A stretch of 59,165 nt of DNA from CAZNHL01 sp964572965 (GTDB lineage: Bacteria; Bacteroidota; Bacteroidia; Cytophagales; UBA9547): positions 1-59,165 of the forward strand of contig CAZNHL010000016.1 in the NCBI GenBank assembly GCA_964572965.1, read 5' to 3'. The translations under genes and the position numbers were made by a program. A model generated the notes under the pieces. That model was not told the origin of the DNA and ran no database searches. It saw only the letters and a program-made list of their open reading frames with translations. Shown piece by piece: positions 34,456 through 42,539 of the stretch (the first letter of the stretch is position 1; the number at the start of each line of letters is the position of its first letter).

Positions 34456-36621
34456 ATGGGTATAAAAAACGTAATAGGAGCGGGTTTGATGGTTTTAGGA
34501 GTGTTTGCCATTAGTAAGGCTCAGGATACTAAAACCTGGTTTCGTGACGATTTTAATGATAACAGCAAAAATTGGTCTCTTGCAAAAAATAATGCCATTG
34601 GTTATGAAATCGCGGATGGACATTTGATTGTGACCAGTACCCATGATTATCAATATGCTACCATGGCAAACCTGTACATGGACCAGAACAAGGACTTTGT
34701 ATTTGAAGCTAAACTGAAAGTTGAGGAACAAAAAGGTAATCGCCAGTTAGGGATTTTTATTACCAACCGCGATGGTCAAAAGAACTACTTTACAATTAAT
34801 ACACTTAATAAAACTTTTTGGGTTGGTACCATCAGTCAAAACGGGGAGACCATTAGTTTTTCAGTAAACGAGCCTGGCATGAATCTGGGCTGGCAAAAGT
34901 CAGATAAAATCAATGAGGCCGGTTCATACAATGTCTTAAAAATTGCCAGAAAGAAGAATCAGTTTATCTTTTATATTAATGATCAGCAGGTATTGTCTAC
35001 TTATAGCAAAGGTTTCTGCTCAGATATCCGAAAGTATATTGGAATAGTAACTTTTGCTGAAGCTAAAATTGCAGTAGACTATATTGTATTTGACCAGGAT
35101 AACTGGAAAAATGTGTTGGCTTATGATGCCAAACCATTAAAAGCGGAACAGTTGAGTGCTGCAGTAAATACACCGGCAGAAGAAATAAACCCGGTTTTGA
35201 CAGCCGATGGTAAAACGCTCTATTTTACACGTATGCACTATCGTATGAACTACGAAGGTGTGATTAATAGTGATGTACCCAGAGATGGTGATATTTATTA
35301 TTCAGAGTTCAAAAATGGTGAATGGAGTTGGGCGAAGCACCTGGAATATGGTATCAGCAATAAGGAGAATAACACGCTGGTATCGGTGTCTCCTGATGGA
35401 AATTCTATTTTATTGATAGGCGCTTACGACCAGGTGAAGCATACTACAGACCCTAAAGGCGGAGTTTCTGTGAGCAGTAAAACAAAAAATGGCTGGACAT
35501 ACCCACAAACTTTGAATATCAAAAACTTTACTAACAGCTCTAAGTTGGTCAATTACTTCATGGCTTCCGATTGGAAAACATTGATCCTGGCCATTCAGGG
35601 TAAGGGAAGTAAAAAGAGCCCGGATTTGTATGTGAGCTTTAAGCAGAGAGATAACAGCTGGTCCGAACCTAAACACCTGGGTAATAAAATCAATACACCT
35701 GATACTGAATTTTCTCCTTTTCTGGCGCCTGATAGACGAACTTTGTATTTCGCTTCATGGGATTTACCGGGTTATGGTGAAGCCGACATGTTTATGACCA
35801 AAAGATTGGATGAAAGCTGGACTAACTGGACAGAACCTGTTAATCTTGGGCCGGCTGTAAACAACGACGAGTTCAATGCTTATTACAAAGTGTCTGCAGA
35901 CAATTTAAAAGTATATTATGCTTCCAATAAAGATGCGTTAGGGGGGTACTATTGTGATATTTTTATGGCCGATTTGCCTAAGGAATTGCAACCTGACCCT
36001 GTTGTGGTGATCAGTGGTAAAGTGTTGAGCGCTAAAACTAATGAACCGGTAGAAGCGTCAATTCTCTATGAAGTGCTACCGGAAGGAAAGGCCGTTGGAG
36101 AAACAAAGGCTAATCCTGCTACAGGAGAATATAGCGTTATTCTACCCTATGGAAAGAATTATGGCTTTTTTGCAACATTAGAAGGCTATATCGCTGTGGA
36201 AGAAAATATTGATCTTTCGGCTGTTTATGAGCATAGAGAAATGGAACGTAATATCATTATGTATCCGATAGAAGTGGGGCAGGCAATAAAATTGAACAAC
36301 GTGTTTTTCAAACAGGGTCTTGCCCAGTTGTTACCAGATTCATATCCTGAATTAGACCGTCTGGTAAGCGTTTTGAAAGAGAAATCTACTATGGAAATTG
36401 AAGTGCAGGGTCATACTGATAATCAGGGAGATCAGCGTCTGAATGTTGTACTTTCTGAACAAAGGGCAGATGTCGTTAAGAAATACCTGATTACTAAGGG
36501 GGTTAATGCAAGCCGTATTACAGTAAAAGGATTTGGCGGAGCTAATCCGATTGCAGAAAACGATACGGAACAAAACCGGAAGAAAAACAGGAGGGTAGAG
36601 TTTTTGATTACTAAACTGTAA
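34456..36621 (+). CDS. OmpA-family envelope protein with N-terminal lectin-like domain and propeller
   Basis: A 721-residue exported protein with a signal peptide (ISKAQ-D, about residue 22). Domain order: a laminin-G/DUF1080-like beta-sandwich (about 27-215, FRDDFNDNSKNW at the start), a PD40-type beta-propeller (about 235-510), a carboxypeptidase-regulatory-like beta-sandwich (about 515-590, VISGKVLSAKTNEPVEA), and a C-terminal OmpA peptidoglycan-binding domain (about 600-721) with GHTDNQGD and NRRVEFLI. The last three domains match the PorE architecture of T9SS; the first replaces PorE's TPRs. It probably tethers the outer membrane to peptidoglycan and senses or displays a glycan. The divergent DISM regulator could control it. 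Confidence 0.85.
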   Translation: MGIKNVIGAGLMVLGVFAISKAQDTKTWFRDDFNDNSKNWSLAKNNAIGYEIADGHLIVTSTHDYQYATMANLYMDQNKDFVFEAKLKVEEQKGNRQLGIFITNRDGQKNYFTINTLNKTFWVGTISQNGETISFSVNEPGMNLGWQKSDKINEAGSYNVLKIARKKNQFIFYINDQQVLSTYSKGFCSDIRKYIGIVTFAEAKIAVDYIVFDQDNWKNVLAYDAKPLKAEQLSAAVNTPAEEINPVLTADGKTLYFTRMHYRMNYEGVINSDVPRDGDIYYSEFKNGEWSWAKHLEYGISNKENNTLVSVSPDGNSILLIGAYDQVKHTTDPKGGVSVSSKTKNGWTYPQTLNIKNFTNSSKLVNYFMASDWKTLILAIQGKGSKKSPDLYVSFKQRDNSWSEPKHLGNKINTPDTEFSPFLAPDRRTLYFASWDLPGYGEADMFMTKRLDESWTNWTEPVNLGPAVNNDEFNAYYKVSADNLKVYYASNKDALGGYYCDIFMADLPKELQPDPVVVISGKVLSAKTNEPVEASILYEVLPEGKAVGETKANPATGEYSVILPYGKNYGFFATLEGYIAVEENIDLSAVYEHREMERNIIMYPIEVGQAIKLNNVFFKQGLAQLLPDSYPELDRLVSVLKEKSTMEIEVQGHTDNQGDQRLNVVLSEQRADVVKKYLITKGVNASRITVKGFGGANPIAENDTEQNRKKNRRVEFLITKL

Positions 36622-36647
36622 CTTGATTTGGAATAGTTGAAGATTAT

Positions 36648-36690
36648 AAGATTGGTTGTAAGGTTTAATACTTTGCAACCAATCTTTTTT
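36648..36690 (+). terminator. Terminator after the OmpA/propeller gene
   Basis: AAGATTGGTTG pairs with CAACCAATCTT and is followed by TTTT. It overlaps the open upstream part of the LRR frame, which supports the later LRR start at 36742. Confidence 0.85.
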
Positions 36691-36741
36691 ATATTGAACA
36701 GATACACTATTAAACTTGTAGAATTAACATTGAGGGGAAAA

Positions 36742-37779
36742 ATGAAGAACTTAATTACTGTAATATTCTTAGCCTTAACTACATCAGGTTATGCTCAGAA
36801 TATTCAGAAACAGGATTATGAGGAATATATATTAAGGAAATACGCTGTTGATACTACAAAAATAGTTTTAAACACAACTTTGATTACAGAATACCCTAAA
36901 GCTTTAAACAATTATAAAAACATCAAAAAACTAACATTTGTTTATAATAAAGATTTGGTGACTATTTCGGATGACATTTGTAATAATTCACAACTGGAAT
37001 CAATTGTTTTTACCTCAAATAGTATCAGAGAATTACCCGGTTGTATCTCTGGCCTGCAGAAATTAGAAGTGCTGGATTTACGTAGCAATATGCTATACAA
37101 AGCTCCTGATATTAGTGGATTAGTGAATTTAAAGCATATTGATTTTTCGCAGAATAAGTTAACTTCATTTAACAATGTTGGTAATTTAACTCAAGTAGAG
37201 TATCTTAATTTATCTTACAATTACTTGAGTGATGTTCCTGATGGTATCAATAACCTTGGCAATTTAAAATTTCTTGAATTAGAGCGTAATAATTTAAGGT
37301 CATTAAATATTAACCTCAAAAACTTAAAAAATATCAGGAGTTTGAATCTTTCTTACAACAACCTGGATAGCTTACCACACACAATAAAGGAGTTAAAGAA
37401 ATTAAGCGTTTTAAAAGTGTCGCATAATCAATTTAAAGAGATTCCTAAGGATATATTTGAATTAACCGAATTGCATACTCTTATATTGAATCATAATAAT
37501 ATTAAAAGTTTGCCAAACGATATTTCCAGGTTAAAGAATTTAAGTACTCTGGAAGTTTATGAAAATCAATTGACTGATTTGCCGGAAGGACTGAGTCAGT
37601 TAAAAAGGCTTAGCACATTAATTTTAGATAGTAACCGATTTACTGAAGTTCCTGCAGTGTTGTTTTCCCTAAAGAGTTTAGGAAGCTTATACATTAACTC
37701 TAATAATATTAGTAGAGAAGAGATAGAAAAGTTGCGGAGAGCACTGCCTGATTGTCAAATTTATAGCAATATTAAATAA
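36742..37779 (+). CDS. Secreted leucine-rich repeat protein
   Basis: A 345-residue protein from ATG 36742, preceded by a purine-rich GAGGGG. Signal peptide ends about GYAQ-N (residue 19). From about residue 70 to the end it consists of around eleven LRRs of 23 residues with the pattern LxxLxLxxNxLxxLPxxI, the bacterial/plant-type repeat. No transmembrane anchor or T9SS tail is visible. LRR proteins bind other proteins; the partner is unknown. It follows the OmpA/propeller gene on the same strand but is separated by a terminator. Confidence 0.88.
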   Translation: MKNLITVIFLALTTSGYAQNIQKQDYEEYILRKYAVDTTKIVLNTTLITEYPKALNNYKNIKKLTFVYNKDLVTISDDICNNSQLESIVFTSNSIRELPGCISGLQKLEVLDLRSNMLYKAPDISGLVNLKHIDFSQNKLTSFNNVGNLTQVEYLNLSYNYLSDVPDGINNLGNLKFLELERNNLRSLNINLKNLKNIRSLNLSYNNLDSLPHTIKELKKLSVLKVSHNQFKEIPKDIFELTELHTLILNHNNIKSLPNDISRLKNLSTLEVYENQLTDLPEGLSQLKRLSTLILDSNRFTEVPAVLFSLKSLGSLYINSNNISREEIEKLRRALPDCQIYSNIK

Positions 37780-38025
37780 ACTACATTGAGTATCCGTTTC
37801 AGCACACTTTACCAGAGATTCTGAATTTTACCCGCTAATTTCACTGATAGCACAGAATTTTATTGATTTTTAATTTCCTGAATCGGAGTTTTAAATCCTA
37901 AGCTGCGAAATTCTGCGTTATCAGGGGAAAACATAAGAAGGTTCATAGAAGCGGATAGTCATTTAAACTACTCTTTAAATTATTGTGCTATGAAACCCGT
38001 AACCCGAAATCAGTAAAGTCAATAC

Positions 38026-38502
38026 TTATCCTAGTGAAAGACAGAGTGCTTTAAATAGTTTGTCATCAGTAATTATACCACCGCTGTTCAGCATCTCAAA
38101 CAGTTCAATTTCTCTTTTTTTAGAATACAATTTGCTCTTAGTGAAGATTTTTAGCGATGCCGGAGGTGTTGCGGCAGCATATTGAATAAATAGGGGGTCA
38201 TTGAAGTTGACAGGTTCTTCCGGATCCGCCTCCATGGCAACCAGCACCAGTTTTTCTTCCAGGCACTGGTAAATGTGTAAATGGTGGGTATCCCTTTTTT
38301 CAATAAACTTCGCTTTGCGCAAAATACCTTCAAAAACGACATCGCTGAATAATGTAATGATATCTTCAGCAGCATTAATGTTGTTTTCTTTAAGCTTTAC
38401 CCAATCATCGGCCGTAATACCATTCAAAACCAGGTATTCTATAAACTCTTTTTCAAGTGACTGAAGTTCTTCGGTGGTGAGTAAGCGGTATTGTGGATGC
38501 AT
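38026..38502 (-). CDS. DUF6495-like cytoplasmic protein
   Basis: A 158-residue protein from ATG 38502; an earlier TTG at 38526 adds eight residues and is less likely. The sequence YRLLTTEELQSLEKEFIEYLV, ITADDW, LFSDVVFEGIL resembles DUF6495 proteins of Bacteroidota. No signal, TM or catalytic motif is seen. It is divergent from a small lipoprotein gene. Function unknown. Confidence 0.7.
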   Translation of the reverse strand: MHPQYRLLTTEELQSLEKEFIEYLVLNGITADDWVKLKENNINAAEDIITLFSDVVFEGILRKAKFIEKRDTHHLHIYQCLEEKLVLVAMEADPEEPVNFNDPLFIQYAAATPPASLKIFTKSKLYSKKREIELFEMLNSGGIITDDKLFKALCLSLG

Positions 38503-38623
38503 GTTGTTATCAGGATGAAACAACAAAGATACAAATAGCTTTTTGAGCTCAAATTTTCTCTTTAATGTGTTTTTAATGTTTTAGGAAAAGTTTAGCTTTA
38601 GTTGTTGTTAAACTACGACTCAT

Positions 38624-39244
38624 ATGAAAAAACAATTTATTCAACCTGTAGTATTTGCTGCACTGGCATTTTCTGTATTGCTTTTTTCCTGTAAAAAGAG
38701 TGATGACAGTAGTCCGGCCCCGGAAACGGCATTTTCATATTCTGCTAATGGGACAAGCAATAACTCAAAAACAGTTGCTCAACTGCCGTCAGATATTGTC
38801 ACTACTCAGGATTTTAGCAGTGTAGCTATTGATGCTAAGAACGGAAGTGTATTTGGAGTAAACCTGGCGGTTAGCAATTTTGGAGTTTCAACGTTGATAA
38901 TCGGGTCGGTAAATATCAAAGCACCGGGAGATACGGCCTTGGCTTATATCAATTATACCGGAGCGCTTACAGCCGGTACTTATAATCTCACTAGCGGAAG
39001 CTTCCCTAATTCAACAGCATTTTATTCCCGTAACTCAGAGACCGGTCAGATTTCAGAAAACACTACCAGAACTTTAACAGGTACACTGGAAATAACTTCT
39101 TATGACGCTTCCAGTAAAAAGATTTCGGGTAAATTTAGCTTTACTCAGAAGGTGGCTAAAGATGGAACAGGCGATGATGTAACAACAAAAGTTGAAAACG
39201 GTGTATTTACCAATATCCCTCTACAGTCTTTGACGACGCGGTAG
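38624..39244 (+). CDS. Lipoprotein of unknown function (DUF6252-like)
   Basis: A 206-residue lipoprotein with lipobox LLFSC (Cys about 23) followed by KKSDDSS, a typical Bacteroidota lipoprotein start with acidic residues after Cys that could direct surface export. The mature protein is a beta-rich domain (TAGTYNLTSG, LTGTLEITSYD, ISGKFSFT) like DUF6252-type proteins. Function unknown. Confidence 0.75.
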   Translation: MKKQFIQPVVFAALAFSVLLFSCKKSDDSSPAPETAFSYSANGTSNNSKTVAQLPSDIVTTQDFSSVAIDAKNGSVFGVNLAVSNFGVSTLIIGSVNIKAPGDTALAYINYTGALTAGTYNLTSGSFPNSTAFYSRNSETGQISENTTRTLTGTLEITSYDASSKKISGKFSFTQKVAKDGTGDDVTTKVENGVFTNIPLQSLTTR

Positions 39245-39263
39245 AATATTAAACATTGTATCT

Positions 39264-39295
39264 AAAACCTTTGTCTTTCTGGCGAAGGTTTTTTT
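39264..39295 (+). terminator. Terminator after the lipoprotein gene
   Basis: AAAACCTT pairs with AAGGTTTT around a 13-nt loop and runs into TTTT. The stem is AT-rich and therefore moderate. Confidence 0.6.
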
Positions 39296-39381
39296 ATGTC
39301 TAATTTTTGCTTTTTAGGGCTTTCTTCAAAACATATCCACTGTATTTTATTATTTTTACGGATTAATTAGTTTTTAATTCA

Positions 39382-41796
39382 ATGAAGATATCATATAGTT
39401 GGCTTAAACAATATATCAATCTGGATGAAAGTCCTGAAGCAGTAGCTGCATTGCTTACAAAATCAGGATTGGAAGTTGAGAGTGTTGAGCCGGTTGAAAC
39501 CATAAAAGGCGGTTTACAGGGCTTAGTTATAGGTCATGTTTTAACCAGAGAAAAACATCCCAATGCAGATAAGTTAAGCAAAACCACGGTTGATGTGGGA
39601 AATGGTGTTGTTTTGCCAATTGTGTGTGGTGCTCCTAATGTGGATGCCGGTCAAAAAGTAATTGTAGCCACTGTAGGTGCTGTAATGTACCCGACAGAAG
39701 GAGAATCTTTTAAAATTTCGAAATCGAAAATCAGAGGTGAAGTTTCGGAGGGAATGATCTGCGCTGAAGATGAAATAGGCTTGGGCAAATCTCACGAAGG
39801 TATCATGGTACTGGATACTGATTTGCCTGTAGGTACACCTGCTGCCAAGTATTTCAACCTTGAAACGGATTTTGTATTTGAAATAGGCTTAACACCAAAC
39901 CGTGCAGATGCAGCTTCTCATTTAGGTGTAGCACGTGATTTGCGCGCCTTGTTAAACCGTCCGGTTTTATTGCCGGCACTTGCTGAATTTAAGGTTGATA
40001 ATACAAGTAAACCTGTAAAAGTGAGAGTTGAAGCTCAGGATGCAGCTCCGCGTTATGCAGGTTTAACAATATCAGGTCTGACAGTAAAACCATCTCCTGA
40101 CTGGCTTCAAAAGAAGCTGATTGCTATTGGATTATCTCCAATCAATAACGTAGTTGATGCTACTAACTATATACTTCACGATTTAGGACAGCCTTTACAC
40201 GCTTTTGATTTGTCAGAAGTAAAAGGCAATGAAGTAGTGGTGAGAACTTTCCCTGAAGGAACTCTTTTCAAGACGCTTGACGGTATCGAAAGAAAACTTT
40301 CAGCAACTGACCTGGTGATCGCCAATGCAGAAGAGCCAATGTGCCTTGCTGGTGTATTTGGTGGTGAAAAGTCTGGTGTAAAAGACAGTACAACTGCTAT
40401 TTTCCTTGAAAGTGCTTATTTTTCAGCAGATTCAGTACGTCGTACAGGGCAGCGTCATGGTTTGAAAACAGATGCGTCTTTCCGTTTTGAACGTGGTACT
40501 GATCCCAACATGCCGGTATATGCTTTGAAACGTGCTGCTTTGTTAATCAAAGAAGTTGCAGGAGGAGAAGTGAGTTCTGAAATTACAGATATCTATCCGA
40601 CACCGATTGCTGACTTTAAGGTAGATGTTACATATAGAGGAATTAACCGATTGATAGGGAATGACATTCCAAAAGAGAGAGTAAAAGAAATCCTGGAGCA
40701 TTTAGAAATCAAAATAGCTAATAGTTCAGAAGAAGGTTTAAGCTTATTGGTACCTCCGTATCGTGTGGATGTGCAGCGGGAAGCAGATATTGCGGAAGAG
40801 GTTCTGCGTATTTATGGTTTTGAAAATATTGTTCTTCCGGCTGGTATCAGTGCAGATTATCTGGCTGAATTTCCGGAGAAAGATAAAGAAAAGTTACAGG
40901 TAACAATTGCTACTTTATTGGCAGACAATGGTTTCTATGAAATCATTACTAATTCATTGACTAAGCCTGTTTATGCAGAGAAATTAGCATCAGTAGATGC
41001 AGCAGCAAATGTTGACATCTTAAATAAATTAAGTGAAGATCTGGGGGTAATGCGCCAGTCACTTTTATTTTCAGGCCTTGAAGTATTATTATATAATATC
41101 AATCGTCGTCAAAAAGACCTGAAGGTATTTGAGTTTGGTAAAACATATCACAAAAGAGAGGGCAAATATCAGGAGTATAATAGATTAGGGTTGTATCTGA
41201 CAGGGTTGAAACAGTATGAAAGCTGGCTTAACCCTTCTGATCAGGTTGATTTTCATGACCTGTCTACAGCATTGATCAAAGTGTTGACCAAAGCGAATGT
41301 ACAAGGGTTTACAACTGAAAAGATTAAAGACGATATGTTTGCCGAAGGTTTGGCATTTGTAAAAAACAATAAAGTTATTGCAAGAGCAGGTCGTTTAAAT
41401 AAAGAAATTGTTAAATTAGCTGATATCAAGCAGTCTGTGTACTATGCCGATGTCGATTGGGACTTGGTAGTGAAGCAGTTCAACCAGAAATACACTTTTG
41501 AGGAAATATCAAAATTCCCTGAAGTTCGTCGCGATTTGTCATTAGTATTGGACAAAAAAGTAACTTTTGCTGAGATTAAAGAATCGGCTTTAAAAACAGA
41601 AAAGAAACTTATTCGTCAGGTGAACGTGTTCGACGTATATGACGGAGAAAAAATTGAGCAGGGTAAAAAATCATATTCAGTAAGCTTTATGCTGCAGGAT
41701 AATGAAAAAACTTTGACCGATGAGCAAATTGATACTGTCATGAACCGATTGATCGGATCTTATGAAAAAGACCTTGGTGCAATAATCAGAAAATAA
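39382..41796 (+). CDS. pheT: Phenylalanine--tRNA ligase beta subunit
   Basis: An 804-residue protein of usual bacterial PheT length. It shows the N-terminal tRNA-binding (OB) domain with KHPNADKL, the B3/B4 editing region (GLTPNRADAASHLGVARDL, VDATNYIL), the B5 domain (RINRLIG type, GINRLIG) and the C-terminal ferredoxin-like anticodon domain (FPEVRRDLSLVLD). The beta subunit binds tRNA-Phe and edits mis-activated Tyr. It starts an apparent operon with a small coiled-coil gene, zapA and rny. Confidence 0.97.
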   Translation: MKISYSWLKQYINLDESPEAVAALLTKSGLEVESVEPVETIKGGLQGLVIGHVLTREKHPNADKLSKTTVDVGNGVVLPIVCGAPNVDAGQKVIVATVGAVMYPTEGESFKISKSKIRGEVSEGMICAEDEIGLGKSHEGIMVLDTDLPVGTPAAKYFNLETDFVFEIGLTPNRADAASHLGVARDLRALLNRPVLLPALAEFKVDNTSKPVKVRVEAQDAAPRYAGLTISGLTVKPSPDWLQKKLIAIGLSPINNVVDATNYILHDLGQPLHAFDLSEVKGNEVVVRTFPEGTLFKTLDGIERKLSATDLVIANAEEPMCLAGVFGGEKSGVKDSTTAIFLESAYFSADSVRRTGQRHGLKTDASFRFERGTDPNMPVYALKRAALLIKEVAGGEVSSEITDIYPTPIADFKVDVTYRGINRLIGNDIPKERVKEILEHLEIKIANSSEEGLSLLVPPYRVDVQREADIAEEVLRIYGFENIVLPAGISADYLAEFPEKDKEKLQVTIATLLADNGFYEIITNSLTKPVYAEKLASVDAAANVDILNKLSEDLGVMRQSLLFSGLEVLLYNINRRQKDLKVFEFGKTYHKREGKYQEYNRLGLYLTGLKQYESWLNPSDQVDFHDLSTALIKVLTKANVQGFTTEKIKDDMFAEGLAFVKNNKVIARAGRLNKEIVKLADIKQSVYYADVDWDLVVKQFNQKYTFEEISKFPEVRRDLSLVLDKKVTFAEIKESALKTEKKLIRQVNVFDVYDGEKIEQGKKSYSVSFMLQDNEKTLTDEQIDTVMNRLIGSYEKDLGAIIRK

Positions 41797-42096
41797 ATGA
41801 CTGACCCGAATCCTCTTCTTAAACGTGTGGAAGCCCTTGAATCAAAGGTGCTGTTGCTGGTAGAGGCTCATAATGAGCTGAAGTTGCGCAATGCCGCGCT
41901 GCTCAACGAAAATGAGGAGCTGAAGGGGACAATAGGACAAAAGGCGGAAGAAATTAAAAATTTCCAAAATCAAGATAAAATTAGTAGAATTGTAACATCT
42001 TTGGCTGAAGATACTCATAAGTCAACCGAGTTAAAGTTGAAGATCAATGAGTATCTCAAGGAAATCGATAAGTGTATTGCTTATCTGAGCGAATAA
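41797..42096 (+). CDS. Small coiled-coil protein, ZapB-like candidate
   Basis: A 99-residue protein whose start codon directly follows the pheT stop, indicating coupling. Residues 8-60 form a continuous coiled coil with a leucine/asparagine pattern (ELKLRNAALLNENEELK) like ZapB. It lies 14 nt before zapA. Together with ZapA it may belong to the FtsZ-ring support system. The ZapB assignment rests on coiled-coil type and location, not on a diagnostic motif. Confidence 0.7.
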   Translation: MTDPNPLLKRVEALESKVLLLVEAHNELKLRNAALLNENEELKGTIGQKAEEIKNFQNQDKISRIVTSLAEDTHKSTELKLKINEYLKEIDKCIAYLSE

Positions 42097-42110
42097 GCTG
42101 AAGAGCAGAA

Positions 42111-42401
42111 ATGGAAGAACTTTCAATAAGAATAAAGATAGGTGACCGCGAGATTCCGATGCGCGTAGAGGCGAAAGAGGAGGAGTTGATCCGCTCGGCA
42201 GGTCGCCAGGTTAACGAAAAAATGAAAGCTTTCAGAGACCAGTTCGGTATCGCAGATACTGATTTGGTATTGTCAATGGTATCATTTGACTGTATGGTTG
42301 AGATGAAGCGTACTGAAGACATTAAAAATCTGGAAGCACAGCAGGTATCAGACAAGCTTTCGCAGCTTGAAGCGCTGGTTACCAAAGCCTTGACTGACTA
42401 A
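42111..42401 (+). CDS. zapA: Cell division protein ZapA
   Basis: A 96-residue ZapA-family protein: SIRIKIGDREIPMRVE first strands, then EEELIRSAGRQVNEKM with the conserved R/N helix, and a long C-terminal helix for tetramerisation. ZapA bundles FtsZ filaments at mid-cell. Gene order pheT - ZapB-like - zapA - rny is what I would expect in Bacteroidota. The non-coding stretch after it is a 6S RNA candidate. Confidence 0.92.
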   Translation: MEELSIRIKIGDREIPMRVEAKEEELIRSAGRQVNEKMKAFRDQFGIADTDLVLSMVSFDCMVEMKRTEDIKNLEAQQVSDKLSQLEALVTKALTD

Positions 42402-42424
42402 TATTTTTATTAAAAATTCTTTCT

Positions 42425-42520
42425 TTAGCTCAATAATGTGGTAAAACTGCATTATTAGAGTTTATTCCTGCTCGTATTGCTCATTTTCTCAAGAATGCAC
42501 CGGTTTTGCTTGTTGCCCCT
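42425..42520 (+). ncRNA. ssrS: Candidate 6S RNA (6S-Flavo type) between zapA and rny
   Basis: The 138-nt gap between zapA and the RNase Y ATG can fold into one long imperfect hairpin. CAAT pairs with GTTG, then AAAACTGCA with TGCA(CCG)GTTTT, then TTATT(A)GAG with CTCAAGAA, closed by a large apical loop. A rod with internal bubbles is the shape of 6S RNA, which mimics an open promoter and binds RNA polymerase. In E. coli ssrS also lies directly after zapA. I cannot run a covariance model, so this is a structural and positional call; an alternative is an rny leader. Confidence 0.42.
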
Positions 42521-42539
42521 TTATTTAATTACTCAAAAC

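Noticed and set aside
36637..36741. Upstream start of the LRR protein
   Set aside because: The extra 35 residues run through a terminator hairpin and would bury the signal peptide that begins at ATG 36742.
42477..42539. N-terminal extension of RNase Y from TTG 42477
   Set aside because: The extension precedes the conserved TM start (MESVLLLIIIG) and covers the 6S RNA candidate. ATG 42540 gives the normal family length.
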